Part shown: positions 17,875 through 26,430 of the stretch, one piece after another
Numbering within the stretch: the stretch's first letter is position 1
Layout of the letters: the number at the start of each line of letters is the position of its first letter
Origin: Nostoc favosum CHAB5714
GTDB taxonomy: Bacteria; Cyanobacteriota; Cyanobacteriia; Cyanobacteriales; Nostocaceae
Length of the DNA stretch: 64,000 nt
Direction of reading: 5' to 3'
NCBI RefSeq assembly: GCF_020829495.1
Contig: NZ_JAIVFQ010000004.1
Span: forward strand, 62,001-126,000
Program-made: the position numbers and the translations under genes
Notes under the pieces: model-generated
Databases searched by the model: none
What the model was told of the DNA's origin: nothing
What the model saw: only the letters and a program-made list of their open reading frames with translations

Positions 17875-18318
17875 ATGACTGCAATCATCGACATAAAAAC
17901 ATTATATGAATCCAATTATCTGCAATGGTTAGAGGAGACTATTAAATGTCTCAAAAATCGACAATTAGCAGACATTGACTATGAAAATTTAATAGAAGAA
18001 TTGGAAGATTTGGCTAAAAATGAAAAAAGGCGAGTAAGAAGTTTGTTGGAACAGATTATTAGACATTTATTACTTTATCAATATTGGGATTTAGAAAAGC
18101 CAAGAAATGCTAATCATTGGTCAGGAGAAATTATTAGTTTTCGTAATCAAATAAATGAAGATTTAAGTGCCAATTTACGCAAACATTTAGAGGATAATTT
18201 TAGCATAATTTATACTAATGCCTTAGATTATGTTAAGGCTAAAACAAAGCTAACCAATTTACCTGAATTATGTCCTTATACCTTAGAGCAAATTTTAGAT
18301 AAAAATTGGTTGCCTTAA
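17875..18318 (+). CDS. DUF29 domain protein
   Basis: A 147-residue protein of the DUF29 family, which is much expanded in cyanobacteria. Typical features are LYESNYLQWLEETIKCLKN at residues 10-28, DYENLIEELEDLAKNEKRRVRSLLEQIIRHLLLYQYW in the middle and PYTLEQILDKNWLP at the end. The predicted fold is all-helical and cytosolic. The function is not known; the genes are often in mobile or accessory regions. Base composition is markedly AT-rich and it follows the MITE-like element by 100 bp, which fits an accessory origin. Confidence 0.9.
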   Translation: MTAIIDIKTLYESNYLQWLEETIKCLKNRQLADIDYENLIEELEDLAKNEKRRVRSLLEQIIRHLLLYQYWDLEKPRNANHWSGEIISFRNQINEDLSANLRKHLEDNFSIIYTNALDYVKAKTKLTNLPELCPYTLEQILDKNWLP

Positions 18319-18387
18319 TCTTAAATTTTTATTCTTTGCGCTAAACATATTCATATTTTAACTCAGCAACACCAAAAAATTAAGTCG

Positions 18388-18624
18388 CTACAATTTGTCG
18401 TATTCTTCTGGTTCTACGTTAGGCACTTTATTCAAAACTTGCTGAAATTTTTCCCAACTACCGCTTTTGGCTTTTTCTTCCAAATAGTCTTTGGTTATCC
18501 ATGCGGAAACTTGTGCAGATAAAGCAATAGTTGCAAGTTGTTCAATGAAAATATTTTCTCTTGCTGCTAAAGCTTCAATTTGTTTATATAAAGATTCGGG
18601 TAGCTGTACATTTAAGTTAGTCAT
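18388..18624 (-). CDS. ribbon-helix-helix antitoxin-like protein
   Basis: A 78-residue protein beginning MTNLNVQLPESLYKQIEALAARE, a beta-strand followed by two helices as in ribbon-helix-helix regulators. The acidic C-terminus (SWEKFQQVLNKVPNVEPEEYDKL) could be a toxin-binding tail. Its ATG overlaps by 4 bp the TGA of a short upstream frame that looks like the end of a PIN-domain toxin (18622-18690). This is therefore probably the surviving antitoxin of a degraded toxin-antitoxin pair. No matching toxin remains nearby. Confidence 0.7.
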   Translation of the reverse strand: MTNLNVQLPESLYKQIEALAARENIFIEQLATIALSAQVSAWITKDYLEEKAKSGSWEKFQQVLNKVPNVEPEEYDKL

Positions 18625-18690
18625 GGGATTTCTCCTACTATTTGCAAAAATTCTTTGGGTGAAACTACCCTCAGTCCAAATTTTTGTATA
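18622..18690 (-). pseudogene. C-terminal remnant of a PIN-family toxin
   Basis: In the frame ending at the TGA that overlaps the antitoxin start, the minus strand reads IQKFGLRVVSPKEFLQIVGEIP. Cyanobacterial PIN-family toxins end with a similar G(I/L)xVVSPKEFL pattern. An in-frame TAG lies a few codons upstream and no PIN catalytic acids are present, so only about 22 codons of the toxin remain. Confidence 0.55.
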
Positions 18691-18703
18691 GTCTACCTAT
18701 CGA

Positions 18704-19519
18704 TCAATTAATCTTTGAATTATCCACTAAAGACCATCCTAAACTGGTTGGCTGTTCATAAACCCGCTTTAGAGTATTTACATCTCTGTAAGAAATAGGC
18801 GACGGGTTACGAACTTGGGAAAAGTATAGGGCATCCGTTTGTAGGGGACTATGACCCCAAATTCCCAGTGCATGACCGAATTCGTGGCGGGCTGCTGCAA
18901 TGAGATACTCACCTGTTTGGCTGGGACTTAACAAGATGGTGAAGCGGTGGGATAAAACTTTGTTGCTCGTGTATAACTCGTAAGTAGTTTGTGCCGATCG
19001 CGCACGGGTTATATTACTACCAGGGGAAATTTGTAGAGGTGGCGCTTTTCGCACAATCGTAATATCAGCAATTTCTGGGTGTTTGACTATTGTCAAAGGC
19101 AAATAAGTACTCCACTCCTGTACACCCTGTAAGACACCATTAACCCATGCTTGAGCTTGTTTTTTGCTGATGGCTTTTGGTGGTTCTACGTAAACTCGAA
19201 TGGGAAATTGCGACCAGACTAAATAACCAACTTGAGTTGTTGTAACTTGGGAAAAGTAGTCACCACTATTAGTACTATCTTGCCACTGTGCGAGTGTGGG
19301 CGGTAAGGGATGGGGTTTTGGGGAAGATGATGGAGGGAGAGAGATTATTAAATCTGAGTATGCATATTTTGGTATTATTGTAAACCCATGACTCGACTGG
19401 AAATTAGTAAAAACGATTAACAGCCCTGTGCCAAGAAAGAAGGCAAGAGCTGTAATTAACCGTCGTGAAATTAAATTTATTAGGGTGTTAAGTATGGGAT
19501 GTTGGGTTTTTTTCCCCAT
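18704..19519 (-). CDS. matrixin-like zinc metalloprotease (M10)
   Basis: A secreted or membrane-anchored metalloprotease of about 271 residues, starting at ATG 19519 with AGGATAGG just upstream; a start at 19552 would overlap secG by 23 bp. A hydrophobic segment near residues 23-40 (ITALAFFLGTGLLIVF) serves as signal anchor. The zinc site is HEFGHALGIWGH, a complete HExxHxxGxxH motif, and a Met-turn-like segment follows less clearly. The upstream region PIRVYVEPPKAISKKQAQAWVNGVLQGVQEWS resembles the matrixin N-terminal fold. It lies 10 bp after secG, so the two are probably co-transcribed. The substrate is unknown. Confidence 0.85.
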   Translation of the reverse strand: MGKKTQHPILNTLINLISRRLITALAFFLGTGLLIVFTNFQSSHGFTIIPKYAYSDLIISLPPSSSPKPHPLPPTLAQWQDSTNSGDYFSQVTTTQVGYLVWSQFPIRVYVEPPKAISKKQAQAWVNGVLQGVQEWSTYLPLTIVKHPEIADITIVRKAPPLQISPGSNITRARSAQTTYELYTSNKVLSHRFTILLSPSQTGEYLIAAARHEFGHALGIWGHSPLQTDALYFSQVRNPSPISYRDVNTLKRVYEQPTSLGWSLVDNSKIN

Positions 19520-19529
19520 TGACCTATCC

Positions 19530-19763
19530 TTATTTAGGCAGCCAACCAGCACTTAAAACTACTGTTAAACCGAGAAAAATTACTGTCAATGCCCAAGTAA
19601 TTCGGTTTAAGGTATTTTCTGCACTTTTGGTGCTGCTAAATAGCTGGGCTTGTCCGCCAATGGCTCCAATGCCATCACCTTTAGGGCTATGCAGCAAAAC
19701 TAAGATAATCAAACCTGTGGCGGAAAACGCCCAAATGCCTTGCACGATATTAGTAACTGTCAT
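19530..19763 (-). CDS. secG: preprotein translocase subunit SecG
   Basis: SecG is the small third subunit of the SecYEG channel. The 77-residue protein has two membrane segments (IWAFSATGLIILVLLHSPKG and ITWALTVIFLGLTVVLS) joined by the family loop GDGIGAIGGQAQLFSSTKSAENTLNR. The GGxAQLFGS-type signature is clear. It lies 163 bp downstream of gpmI on the same strand, with a repeat-rich spacer between, and directly upstream of the metalloprotease gene. secY is in the ribosomal operon of this window. Confidence 0.95.
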   Translation of the reverse strand: MTVTNIVQGIWAFSATGLIILVLLHSPKGDGIGAIGGQAQLFSSTKSAENTLNRITWALTVIFLGLTVVLSAGWLPK

Positions 19764-19799
19764 GGTAGGAATCTCATTTATAACAATTTTTCAAACAGG

Positions 19800-19926
19800 G
19801 AGTCAGGGTTGGGAGTTGGAAGTTAGGAGTTGGGAGTTAGGAGTTAGGAGTTAAGAAAGTTTTAATTCATCACTCTTCATTATTAACTCTTAACTATTAA
19901 CTCCTCACTATTAACTCCTAACTGTT
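19800..19926. repeat. TTAGGAGT / TTAACTCC repeat tract, gpmI-secG spacer
   Basis: Direct copies of GTTAGGAG and GGGAGTT on the left face copies of ATTAACTCCT on the right, giving an imperfect fold-back structure. The same kind of sequence is at 7341-7433. Confidence 0.65.
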
Positions 19927-21525
19927 TTACAGCCCTACTTGCACGGGGGTGCGAGTGCGTTGCAACTCATATTCTGCTGTTTTCAGCAGCGATCGCCCGG
20001 TCATTTCTGGTGGCTGAGGCAGCTGTAAAATCTCTAGAATCGTGGGGGCGATGTCGGATAGCTTGCCATCGCTTCGCAGTTCGACATTTGTACCATATCC
20101 AGGGATTTTAACTCTCTCTCCTTCCACCAAGATGAAGGGGACTGGGTTAGTGGTGTGGGCTGTCCAAGGATTACCCCCTTCATCTAGCATATACTCAGCG
20201 TTGCCGTGGTCGGCAGTAATAAGTGTTGTGCCACCGGCTTTGATAACGCTCTCTAACAAGCGTCCCAAACAGCGATCAACTGTTTCAATTGCTGTAATGG
20301 TAGCTTCGATTTGACCAGTATGCCCTACCATGTCTGGGTTGGCATAGTTAATCACAACTAGGGAATATATACCCTTTTGAATCGCAGCGATCGCAACATC
20401 TGTAACTGCTGCTGCTGACATCGCTGGGGCGTGATCGTAAGTCGCTACCATCGGGCTGCTTACTAATTCCCGATCTTCTCCAGCAAAAGGTTCCTCCAGA
20501 CCCCCATTAAAGAAATAGGTGACGTGGGCGTATTTTTCTGTTTCGGCGGTGCGGAACTGATTCAGACTATGATTGGCTATCACTTCTCCCAGAATGTTAC
20601 TGAGATTCTGAGGCTCAAAGGCTACAGCCACGGGTAAGTCTGAATCATACTGTGTAAAGGTGACAAAAGACAGTGGTGTGATTTGCTGTCTTTCAAAACC
20701 ATTAAAAGTGGGACTGACCAAAGCTTGAGTCAGTTGTCTGGAGCGATCGGGGCGGAAGTTGAAAAATATCACCCCATCCCCTGGTTCTATTGCACCTGGT
20801 GCAATTCGGATGGGGTTGACAAATTCATCTTTTACCCCTTCGGCGTAAGATGCTTGCAAGATTTCTACAGCGTTGCGATTATCAACCAGACTATCTTGGG
20901 TCATCACGTCGTAGGCGCGTTTTACTCGATCCCAACGGTGATCGCGATCCATCGCGTAGTAGCGACCGCTGAGGGTGACTATGCGCCCAATTCCTACGCG
21001 GTCTATATAATTTTCCAGCAGTGTGATTGCTCTTACACCGTCAGTTGGGGCGGTGTCACGACCATCGGTGATAGCGTGGATACAAACTTCTGGAATTCGC
21101 TGGTCTTTGGCTAAGTTAAGTAGTCCGAATAGATGGGTGATATGCGAATGTACCCCTCCCTCAGAACAAAGCCCGACTAGATGCAGCTTGCTATTCCGAG
21201 AGCGAACTTCCTGGCAAATTTTGACAAGTGCTGGGTTTAAGGCAATAGAACCGTCTTCGACCGCATCAGAGATGCGTACCAGTTCTTGCGGTACAACTCG
21301 CCCAGCACCAATGTTCAAATGACCAACTTCCGAGTTGCCCATTTGACCCTCTGGCAACCCTACGGCTTTTCCTGATGTGCGGATGAGGGTGTGCGGGTAA
21401 GCTGCCCATAAACTTTCCATAATGGGAGTTTTAGCAGCAAGAATAGCGTTTCCTCGCTTCTGGTCGCAGTAGCCCCATCCGTCTAAAATGACTAGCACCA
21501 CAGGAGCAACAGGTGCTTTGGTCAT
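19927..21525 (-). CDS. gpmI: 2,3-bisphosphoglycerate-independent phosphoglycerate mutase
   Basis: GpmI interconverts 3- and 2-phosphoglycerate in glycolysis using two manganese ions. The 532-residue protein begins APVAPVVLVILDGWGYCDQK with the first metal-binding Asp, then GNSEVGHLNIGAGR with the catalytic Ser, HAITDGRDTAP, RYYAMDRDHRWDR and the C-terminal metal site TTLITADHGNAEYM with TAHTTNPVPFI. Length and order match the family. A shared 200-bp region separates it from the ABC-F gene on the same strand. It is likely to be transcribed from its own promoter, possibly with secG downstream. Confidence 0.97.
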   Translation of the reverse strand: MTKAPVAPVVLVILDGWGYCDQKRGNAILAAKTPIMESLWAAYPHTLIRTSGKAVGLPEGQMGNSEVGHLNIGAGRVVPQELVRISDAVEDGSIALNPALVKICQEVRSRNSKLHLVGLCSEGGVHSHITHLFGLLNLAKDQRIPEVCIHAITDGRDTAPTDGVRAITLLENYIDRVGIGRIVTLSGRYYAMDRDHRWDRVKRAYDVMTQDSLVDNRNAVEILQASYAEGVKDEFVNPIRIAPGAIEPGDGVIFFNFRPDRSRQLTQALVSPTFNGFERQQITPLSFVTFTQYDSDLPVAVAFEPQNLSNILGEVIANHSLNQFRTAETEKYAHVTYFFNGGLEEPFAGEDRELVSSPMVATYDHAPAMSAAAVTDVAIAAIQKGIYSLVVINYANPDMVGHTGQIEATITAIETVDRCLGRLLESVIKAGGTTLITADHGNAEYMLDEGGNPWTAHTTNPVPFILVEGERVKIPGYGTNVELRSDGKLSDIAPTILEILQLPQPPEMTGRSLLKTAEYELQRTRTPVQVGL

Positions 21526-21699
21526 AGTAAAATTGCCCTTTACTTTTTGTAATACCCGAATGATACCACTGCTAAACCACGCCGCAAGTGAATTTTTGCT
21601 TATTAATTTATTTTATGAAAGACTTAACAGTTTTTTGAATGATTTTTCAAACTTTAGCAATTTTTCTGTAATGTCGGTGATCGCTAATAACAAGTGATT

Positions 21700-21733
21700 A
21701 CTTAGTAGTAGCATTTTAGCACTACTACTAAGT
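21700..21733. terminator. hairpin terminator after the ABC-F gene
   Basis: Perfect 12-bp arms ACTTAGTAGTAG (21700-21711) and CTACTACTAAGT (21722-21733) with a 10-nt loop, 14 bp past the stop of the minus-strand ABC-F gene. No long T-run follows. Confidence 0.65.
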
Positions 21734-21747
21734 CCGTATTCAATCTC

Positions 21748-23433
21748 TTATTTCCTTTTACTGGAAGCTTTTGCCGCTTTTTTAGCAGCTTTTTCAGCAG
21801 CGATCGCAGCTAACTTTGCTTGTTCTTTTTCTTCGGCAATTTTCTGGAGATAGTAATGATAATCTCCTAAGTAAACGCGGAATTCCCCATCACGAATTTC
21901 GACGATTTTGTTAGCTACTTGAGAAATAAAGTAGCGGTCATGGGAAACTACAATTGCCGTACCATCATAATTTTTGAGCGCTTCTTCCAGCATTTCTTTC
22001 GCTGGAATATCTAGGTGATTTGTCGGCTCATCTAGAATTAGTAAGTTCGCGGGGCGTAAGAGCATTTTTGCCAACGCCAAACGAGCTTTTTCTCCTCCAC
22101 TTAATGCCCCAACTGCCTTAAATACAGTATCACCAGTGAATAAGAAGCGTCCCAAAAGCGTGCGGACTTCTTGATTATCCCAGTCGGGAACTTCATCATG
22201 GATAGTTTCCATGACAGTTTTTTTCAAATCCAAAGCTTCAGCTTGATTTTGCTCAAAGTAACCGGGAATAACGTTGTGATCGCCTAATTGAACAATACCT
22301 TCTGTGGGTTGTTCCATACCCATAATCACACGCAGAAGGGTAGATTTTCCAGCACCGTTGGGGCCAAGAAAAGCAATGCGATCGCCTCTTTCAATTAGGA
22401 GATTTGCTGCCAAAAACAGGATTTTATCACCATAAAGATGAGTTAAATCTTTAATTTCTACTACCTCGCGTCCACTGCGGGGTGCAGGTGGAAAACGGAA
22501 ATGTAGAGTTCTTACCCCTGCAATGGGTGCTTCAATACGCTCGATTTTGTCGAGTTGCTTTTCCCGGCTTTTTGCCTGGGTACTGCGGGTAGCACTGGCG
22601 CGGAATCTATCAACAAAGGTTTGCTGTTTCTCTAATTCTTTTTGCTGGCGTTCGTAAGCACTAAGTTGTGCTGATTGACTTTCGGCTTTTTGTTCCAAAT
22701 ATGCTGAGTAGTTACCAAGGTAGGTACTGGAAACGCCACGTTCAGTTTCCACAATTTGGGTGCAGAGGCGGTCAAGGAACTCCCGGTCATGGGAGACTAT
22801 TACCATTGGCGTAACCAGCCCTCTAAGGTAATTTTCCAACCACTCAATGGTTTCTAAATCTAGGTGGTTAGTCGGTTCATCCAGCAGTAACAAGTCGGGT
22901 TTTTGCAGGAGGATTTTACCTAAACTCATCCGCATTTGCCAACCACCACTGAAGGCACTGACGAGGCGATCGCCATCTTCTAGCCCAAACCCCATCTCTG
23001 GTAAAATTTTCCCGATGCGTGCATCTAAGTTGTAGCCATCCAAGGCTTCAAATTTGCGCTGCAAGCGATCCAACTTGTCAATCAGTCGATCCAGTTCCTC
23101 TGGGCTAGCGGTTTCCATCTCTTGTGGCACATGTGCCAGAGATAACTGTACTTCGTTGGCTTCTTTGAAGACAGTCCAAAACTCTTCTCTAACGGTGCGG
23201 CTAGGGTCTACTTCAAACTCTTGGTTGAGGTAAGCTATGTGTAAACTATTAGGACGAATAATTTCGCCTGCGGTGGGTTCCATTTCCCCAGAGATGATTT
23301 TGAGTTGAGTCGATTTTCCAGCACCGTTGACACCGACTAAGCCAATGCGATCGCCTGGTTTAACTTCCCAGTTGATATCTTTGAGAACTTCGCCTGTGGG
23401 ATAAATTTTACTTATATGTTCTAGTCGCAGCAT
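21748..23433 (-). CDS. ABC-F family ATP-binding protein
   Basis: A soluble protein of 561 residues with two tandem ATPase domains and no membrane part, as in ABC-F translation factors (EttA, Uup, YdiF type). Walker A motifs are GVNGAGKST near residue 36 and GPNGAGKSTLLR near 357; signatures are FSGGWQMRMSLGK and LSGGEKARLALAKML; both Walker B sites read LLxLDEPTNHLD. The inter-domain linker has the charged ERQQKELEKQQTFVDRFRASATRSTQAKSRE block. A lysine/alanine-rich tail closes the protein. These proteins act on ribosomes and can relieve stalling. Which subfamily it belongs to I cannot say without alignment. Confidence 0.93.
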   Translation of the reverse strand: MLRLEHISKIYPTGEVLKDINWEVKPGDRIGLVGVNGAGKSTQLKIISGEMEPTAGEIIRPNSLHIAYLNQEFEVDPSRTVREEFWTVFKEANEVQLSLAHVPQEMETASPEELDRLIDKLDRLQRKFEALDGYNLDARIGKILPEMGFGLEDGDRLVSAFSGGWQMRMSLGKILLQKPDLLLLDEPTNHLDLETIEWLENYLRGLVTPMVIVSHDREFLDRLCTQIVETERGVSSTYLGNYSAYLEQKAESQSAQLSAYERQQKELEKQQTFVDRFRASATRSTQAKSREKQLDKIERIEAPIAGVRTLHFRFPPAPRSGREVVEIKDLTHLYGDKILFLAANLLIERGDRIAFLGPNGAGKSTLLRVIMGMEQPTEGIVQLGDHNVIPGYFEQNQAEALDLKKTVMETIHDEVPDWDNQEVRTLLGRFLFTGDTVFKAVGALSGGEKARLALAKMLLRPANLLILDEPTNHLDIPAKEMLEEALKNYDGTAIVVSHDRYFISQVANKIVEIRDGEFRVYLGDYHYYLQKIAEEKEQAKLAAIAAEKAAKKAAKASSKRK

Positions 23434-23589
23434 TAAGTTTCTCTCAGGTAGGGAGTGGGTGGTTGAGGACGAAGTACTAACACCGCCTCTAATATTAACA
23501 AAAATTAACTATAAATTCGTCGTGAGAAAGTCTAGGGAGCCGCAAACCAAATTTGGCTTGAGCCACGGATAAAATTTACCACATCTATC

Positions 23590-23935
23590 TCAAGGCTGGC
23601 TTTGTGTTACTTGTCTAACTTCTTCGACACTCAAATCAAATGCCTCAGCCACTTGTTCCACTGTCACCCCCAATTTCAATAAGGTCGTATTAATTTTAAT
23701 TTGGCTCTACGCTCCCCTCTTTCCATACCATCATGATAGAGTTTTGCGTTTTGAACTTGGTTTATGGTTAAACCTAATCCCTCCGCAACTTGCTCAATAG
23801 TTAACGCTAAATCTAATAGACGAGGTACTGATTGCACTAAACCTTCCAAACGCCCTTCTTCAAATGCTTCTTGATAAACTTTTGTATCTTTGAAACTCAT
23901 AGTTCCTATGTTGTAGTCCACCAATTCCTCTACTG
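23590..23935 (-). pseudogene. C-terminal remnant of a second Rpn-family protein
   Basis: The frame at 23676-23935 reads VDYNIGTMSFKDTKVYQEAFEEG, then LALTIEQVAEGLGLT, and ends in a stop after KLKLIRPY. A frameshift restores LKLGVTVEQVAEAFDLSVEE further on. This is the C-terminal half of a PD-(D/E)XK transposase-like (Rpn) protein, including two copies of the TVEQVAEALGLS-type tail. It directly follows the other Rpn remnant and lacks the nuclease core, so it is dead or the rest of a tandem duplication. Confidence 0.7.
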
Positions 23936-23951
23936 CTTGATCAGAAGAATC

Positions 23952-24784
23952 CTAGTGCGCGGCTTGTCTGACTTCTTCGACACTCAAATCTAACGCCTGT
24001 GCTACTTGTTCTACAGTCAACCCTGCTGCCAACATTCCTGGTACTGCTTTTAGTTTACCTTTAAGCTCACCTTGTTCAATGCCTTGTTCAATGCCTTGTT
24101 CAATGCCTTGTTTAATGCCTTGTTCAATGCCTTCCTGAAAGGCTTCCTGATAAAATCTGGTTTGCTTTAACTCGCTTAAGCCAAACATTTCCTCCATCTC
24201 CTCCCTACTCATTGCAGGAAACTTGTAAGCCAAAATAGTCTCTATAAATTGTAATAATTGCTGCTGTTTTGGTGGTGAACTTATCTCTGACTTAGTTCTG
24301 TCTATCAACTCCCTTGCTTTAGCGATCGCTATATCGTCGGTTGCAATTACTAATTTAGCAGTTGCAATACCAATTGGAAGCGATGCACCTTCACCTAATT
24401 CATCTAAATAAATGCGCCTGACGCGCCCACTTGTGAAAAACTCACGGTAATGTTTGATATTGCCTGTATCTACATTCCTGTTTGGGTATAAAACCACAGC
24501 ACCCCAATCATTTAATGGTTGATTCTGACGGAGATATAAACATATTTCTGAAATTAGCCGTGAATAAATTTCCCCATCAGGTTGAAATTGCACTTCAACA
24601 AAGTAAATCGGGTTCTCGCTTCCTTGTGTCGGTATAAACACACCATCTATTCTGAAGGCTGTTTGTTTGATTTCAACTGATGAAAATTGATAAACTCCAG
24701 TTCTTCTGGAGGATTACCGATAAGTTCAAAGAAGATATCCGGGAATTCTTGAAACAGCCGATAAAAGATGATGTCTGTTTTCAC
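23952..24784 (-). pseudogene. Rpn-family (PD-(D/E)XK) recombination nuclease, frameshifted
   Basis: From GTG 24784 the minus strand reads VKTDIIFYRLFQEFPDIFFEL and IGNPPEE, the Rpn N-terminus. It shifts frame once near 24680 and continues as SSVEIKQTAFRIDGVFIPTQ, then the 229-residue open frame (YFVEVQFQPDGEIYSRLISEICLYLRQ). The core acid D in RIDGVF and the FVEVQFQ strand give the nuclease signature. A 12-bp repeat (CAATGCCTTGTT, 24071-24130) encodes IEQG several times. The tail LTVEQVAQALDLSVEEVRQAA is family-typical. With one frameshift it is a pseudogene unless the base call is wrong. Confidence 0.78.
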
Positions 24785-24818
24785 AATTTTATATCAACTG
24801 AAAATTTTGATTTGCTGT

Positions 24819-25316
24819 TCATGTGTTACTTTGTTCTTCAGAACCATCTCGCACTTTCAGCAATTGCTCTTTTGCCATCCCTAATATACGTGAAAGTGGC
24901 GCTAATAAACTATCATCAAATGCTTGTCCAGAATAAATATTATTCAATTCGGTAGGGGATAATTTAAAGGTGTCACAGAACTTAGCAAACTCCTGATTGC
25001 TCAAGTCAAGCTCTTTTTGCCTATCATAAAGTAAAACTGCGATCGCTCTAGTTCCATGCTTTGGACGCTCACTAGTTTTTACATATTTTTCCATTAAGTA
25101 ATTGACTTTCCTGGTATCGCCGCCGATTTTTTTAATTAAATCAGTACAAGCCATTTTTAGCGTTTTCTTTAAAACTTCTTCTTCATTTAAAATTTTAAGA
25201 ATTTCATTGGCATATTTTGGTTTAAAAAATCCCACCAAATTCCCTTGATGATAAACTGGTATATAAGGATTATTCGTTTCAAGTTGCCAATCTAAAGGCT
25301 CATTGCGTAGCGACAT
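24819..25316 (-). CDS. hypothetical protein, possibly DNA-binding
   Basis: A 165-residue protein if it starts at ATG 25316, just after AGGGGTG; the open frame extends 15 codons further without a better ribosome site. I do not recognise the family. Residues near 15-40 read NNPYIPVYHQGNLVGFFKPKYANEILK, and the C-terminal half (FAKFCDTFKLSPTELNNIYSGQ) has the look of a helix-turn-helix. It sits 34 bp upstream of the Rpn pseudogene on the same strand. AT-rich, in a patch of accessory genes. Confidence 0.6.
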   Translation of the reverse strand: MSLRNEPLDWQLETNNPYIPVYHQGNLVGFFKPKYANEILKILNEEEVLKKTLKMACTDLIKKIGGDTRKVNYLMEKYVKTSERPKHGTRAIAVLLYDRQKELDLSNQEFAKFCDTFKLSPTELNNIYSGQAFDDSLLAPLSRILGMAKEQLLKVRDGSEEQSNT

Positions 25317-25415
25317 AGCTGCACCCCTAAATATTTTAAGATTGCACCATTTTAAAACCATTTATTCCTTAACTGCCAGTAAAATACCATATCACTGGCC
25401 ATTAGAAATCGCAGC
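25317..25415. other. spacer without visible features
   Basis: AT-rich sequence upstream of the hypothetical gene at 24819-25316. No structure seen beyond its probable promoter. The rest of the interval to 25798 is described under the two following repeat entries; 25613-25798 shows nothing else I can support. Confidence 0.4.
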
Positions 25416-25545
25416 TATAGCAGTCCTATTTGATTCGTGAAAAATATAAAATTTGAAAACGAACCGCAAAGTATTGGCTTTGGGCGCAAAGGGAAGAAAG
25501 AAGAAAGAGATATATAATTTTCACAAATGATTTAGGACTGCTATA
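25416..25545. mobile_element. MITE-like element with TATAGCAGTCCT ends
   Basis: A 130-bp element with imperfect terminal inverted repeats of about 28 bp: TATAGCAGTCCTATTTGATT on the left matches AATGATTTAGGACTGCTATA on the right. The centre contains an AACCGCAAAG...GGCGCAAAGGGAAG tract and no coding frame. Flanking bases may include a TA target duplication. The ends differ from the 17671 element beyond TATAGC, so this is a different family. Confidence 0.75.
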
Positions 25546-25550
25546 TACAA

Positions 25551-25612
25551 ACAAAACCCACCTCCGTGGGTTTCAACTTGCTGGAGTCCACGCAGACGGA
25601 CTTAGTTTGTGT
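25551..25612. repeat. palindromic repeat pair AAACCCACCTCCGTGGGTTT / GTCCACGCAGACGGAC
   Basis: Two hairpins lie side by side immediately after the MITE-like element: AAACCCACctccGTGGGTTT (25556-25575) and GTCCacgcagacGGAC (25586-25601). This two-hairpin unit is a familiar interspersed repeat of Nostoc-type genomes. Confidence 0.65.
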
Positions 25613-25798
25613 AGCTGTTATGTATTTCTACCAAAACCTCTAACTCAGGCAAAATTAGCATCGCCTTGCTCATCACCAACTGCCTAAAGGGTTGCCAGAG
25701 GAGTGTTTGGTGGCGTTATGAGGCTTTTGTTAGATATTTAAGCATAATGGGCATACTGTAAATATCAAGTAAGTAAGCATCGAAAGAGGCCAAACACT

Positions 25799-25981
25799 AT
25801 GTTGACGATAACGTGGCAAGAAGAGATTGCATCCTTGAAACAAGATTTGAGGAAGGAAATAAATAAAATTTCAGGTCATTCGGAAATTAATATACCTAAT
25901 CATATTTGCATCAATAACCTGAAATCCAAGTTAGAGCGATTAGATGAAATAGAAAAAATTCTTAGTCCATCAAATAAATAG
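25799..25981 (+). CDS. small hypothetical protein
   Basis: A 60-residue open frame with AAAGAGG 10 bp before the ATG. The protein is polar and probably helical (WQEEIASLKQDLRKEINKI and LKSKLERLDEIEKIL), with two amphipathic helices that could form a coiled coil. I know no family for it. It is AT-rich and isolated in the accessory patch. The ribosome site and composition favour a real gene but do not prove it. Confidence 0.4.
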   Translation: MLTITWQEEIASLKQDLRKEINKISGHSEINIPNHICINNLKSKLERLDEIEKILSPSNK

Positions 25982-26065
25982 GAGCAATGCTCTGGAAAAG
26001 TTCATAATGGTAAGTTAGTTTCTCGTAGCGCCAAATCGACTCCCGCTTCAATTCTGAACAAATAT

Positions 26066-26428
26066 TCAACTAGCCTTCGCTTCATCCCCGGATGCTTCAG
26101 CCACAGCCGCCAATCTATCTGCCGCAGCTTGGACGATTTGAGCGACTTGGGCCAAAGGCATGTGCTGGATTTGTCTAAGAATCAAACTCAAATCTGAGGT
26201 TTCTGGAATTGGCTTGCCATCAATGCAGCTGATTAACTCTTCCATTGTGTAGCCTGCTTTCGATGCGATTTGAGCCAAATTTTCTGTATCTGGCACCTTT
26301 ACACCTTTTTCCCACATCTGAACGGCAGTAGCAGATACTCCCAAAAGCTTACCAAATGCTCGCTGACTCATTGAACCGCGAGCTAGTTTAATGATTTCAA
26401 TCAGTTTTTGTTTGCTTTCGATCTTCAC
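26066..26428 (-). CDS. XRE-family transcriptional regulator
   Basis: A 120-residue regulator starting at GTG 26428. Residues 16-60 form an XRE helix-turn-helix (ARGSMSQRAFGKLLGVSATAVQMWEKGVKVPDTENLAQIASKAG). The rest is helical and alanine-rich (AQVAQIVQAAADRLAAVAEAS), suited to dimerisation. It is divergent from the 148-residue hypothetical gene. A 15-bp direct repeat with 20-bp spacing lies 26 bp upstream of its start and overlaps promoter-like elements, so autoregulation is likely. What else it regulates cannot be told. Confidence 0.88.
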   Translation of the reverse strand: MKIESKQKLIEIIKLARGSMSQRAFGKLLGVSATAVQMWEKGVKVPDTENLAQIASKAGYTMEELISCIDGKPIPETSDLSLILRQIQHMPLAQVAQIVQAAADRLAAVAEASGDEAKAS

Positions 26429-26430
26429 TG

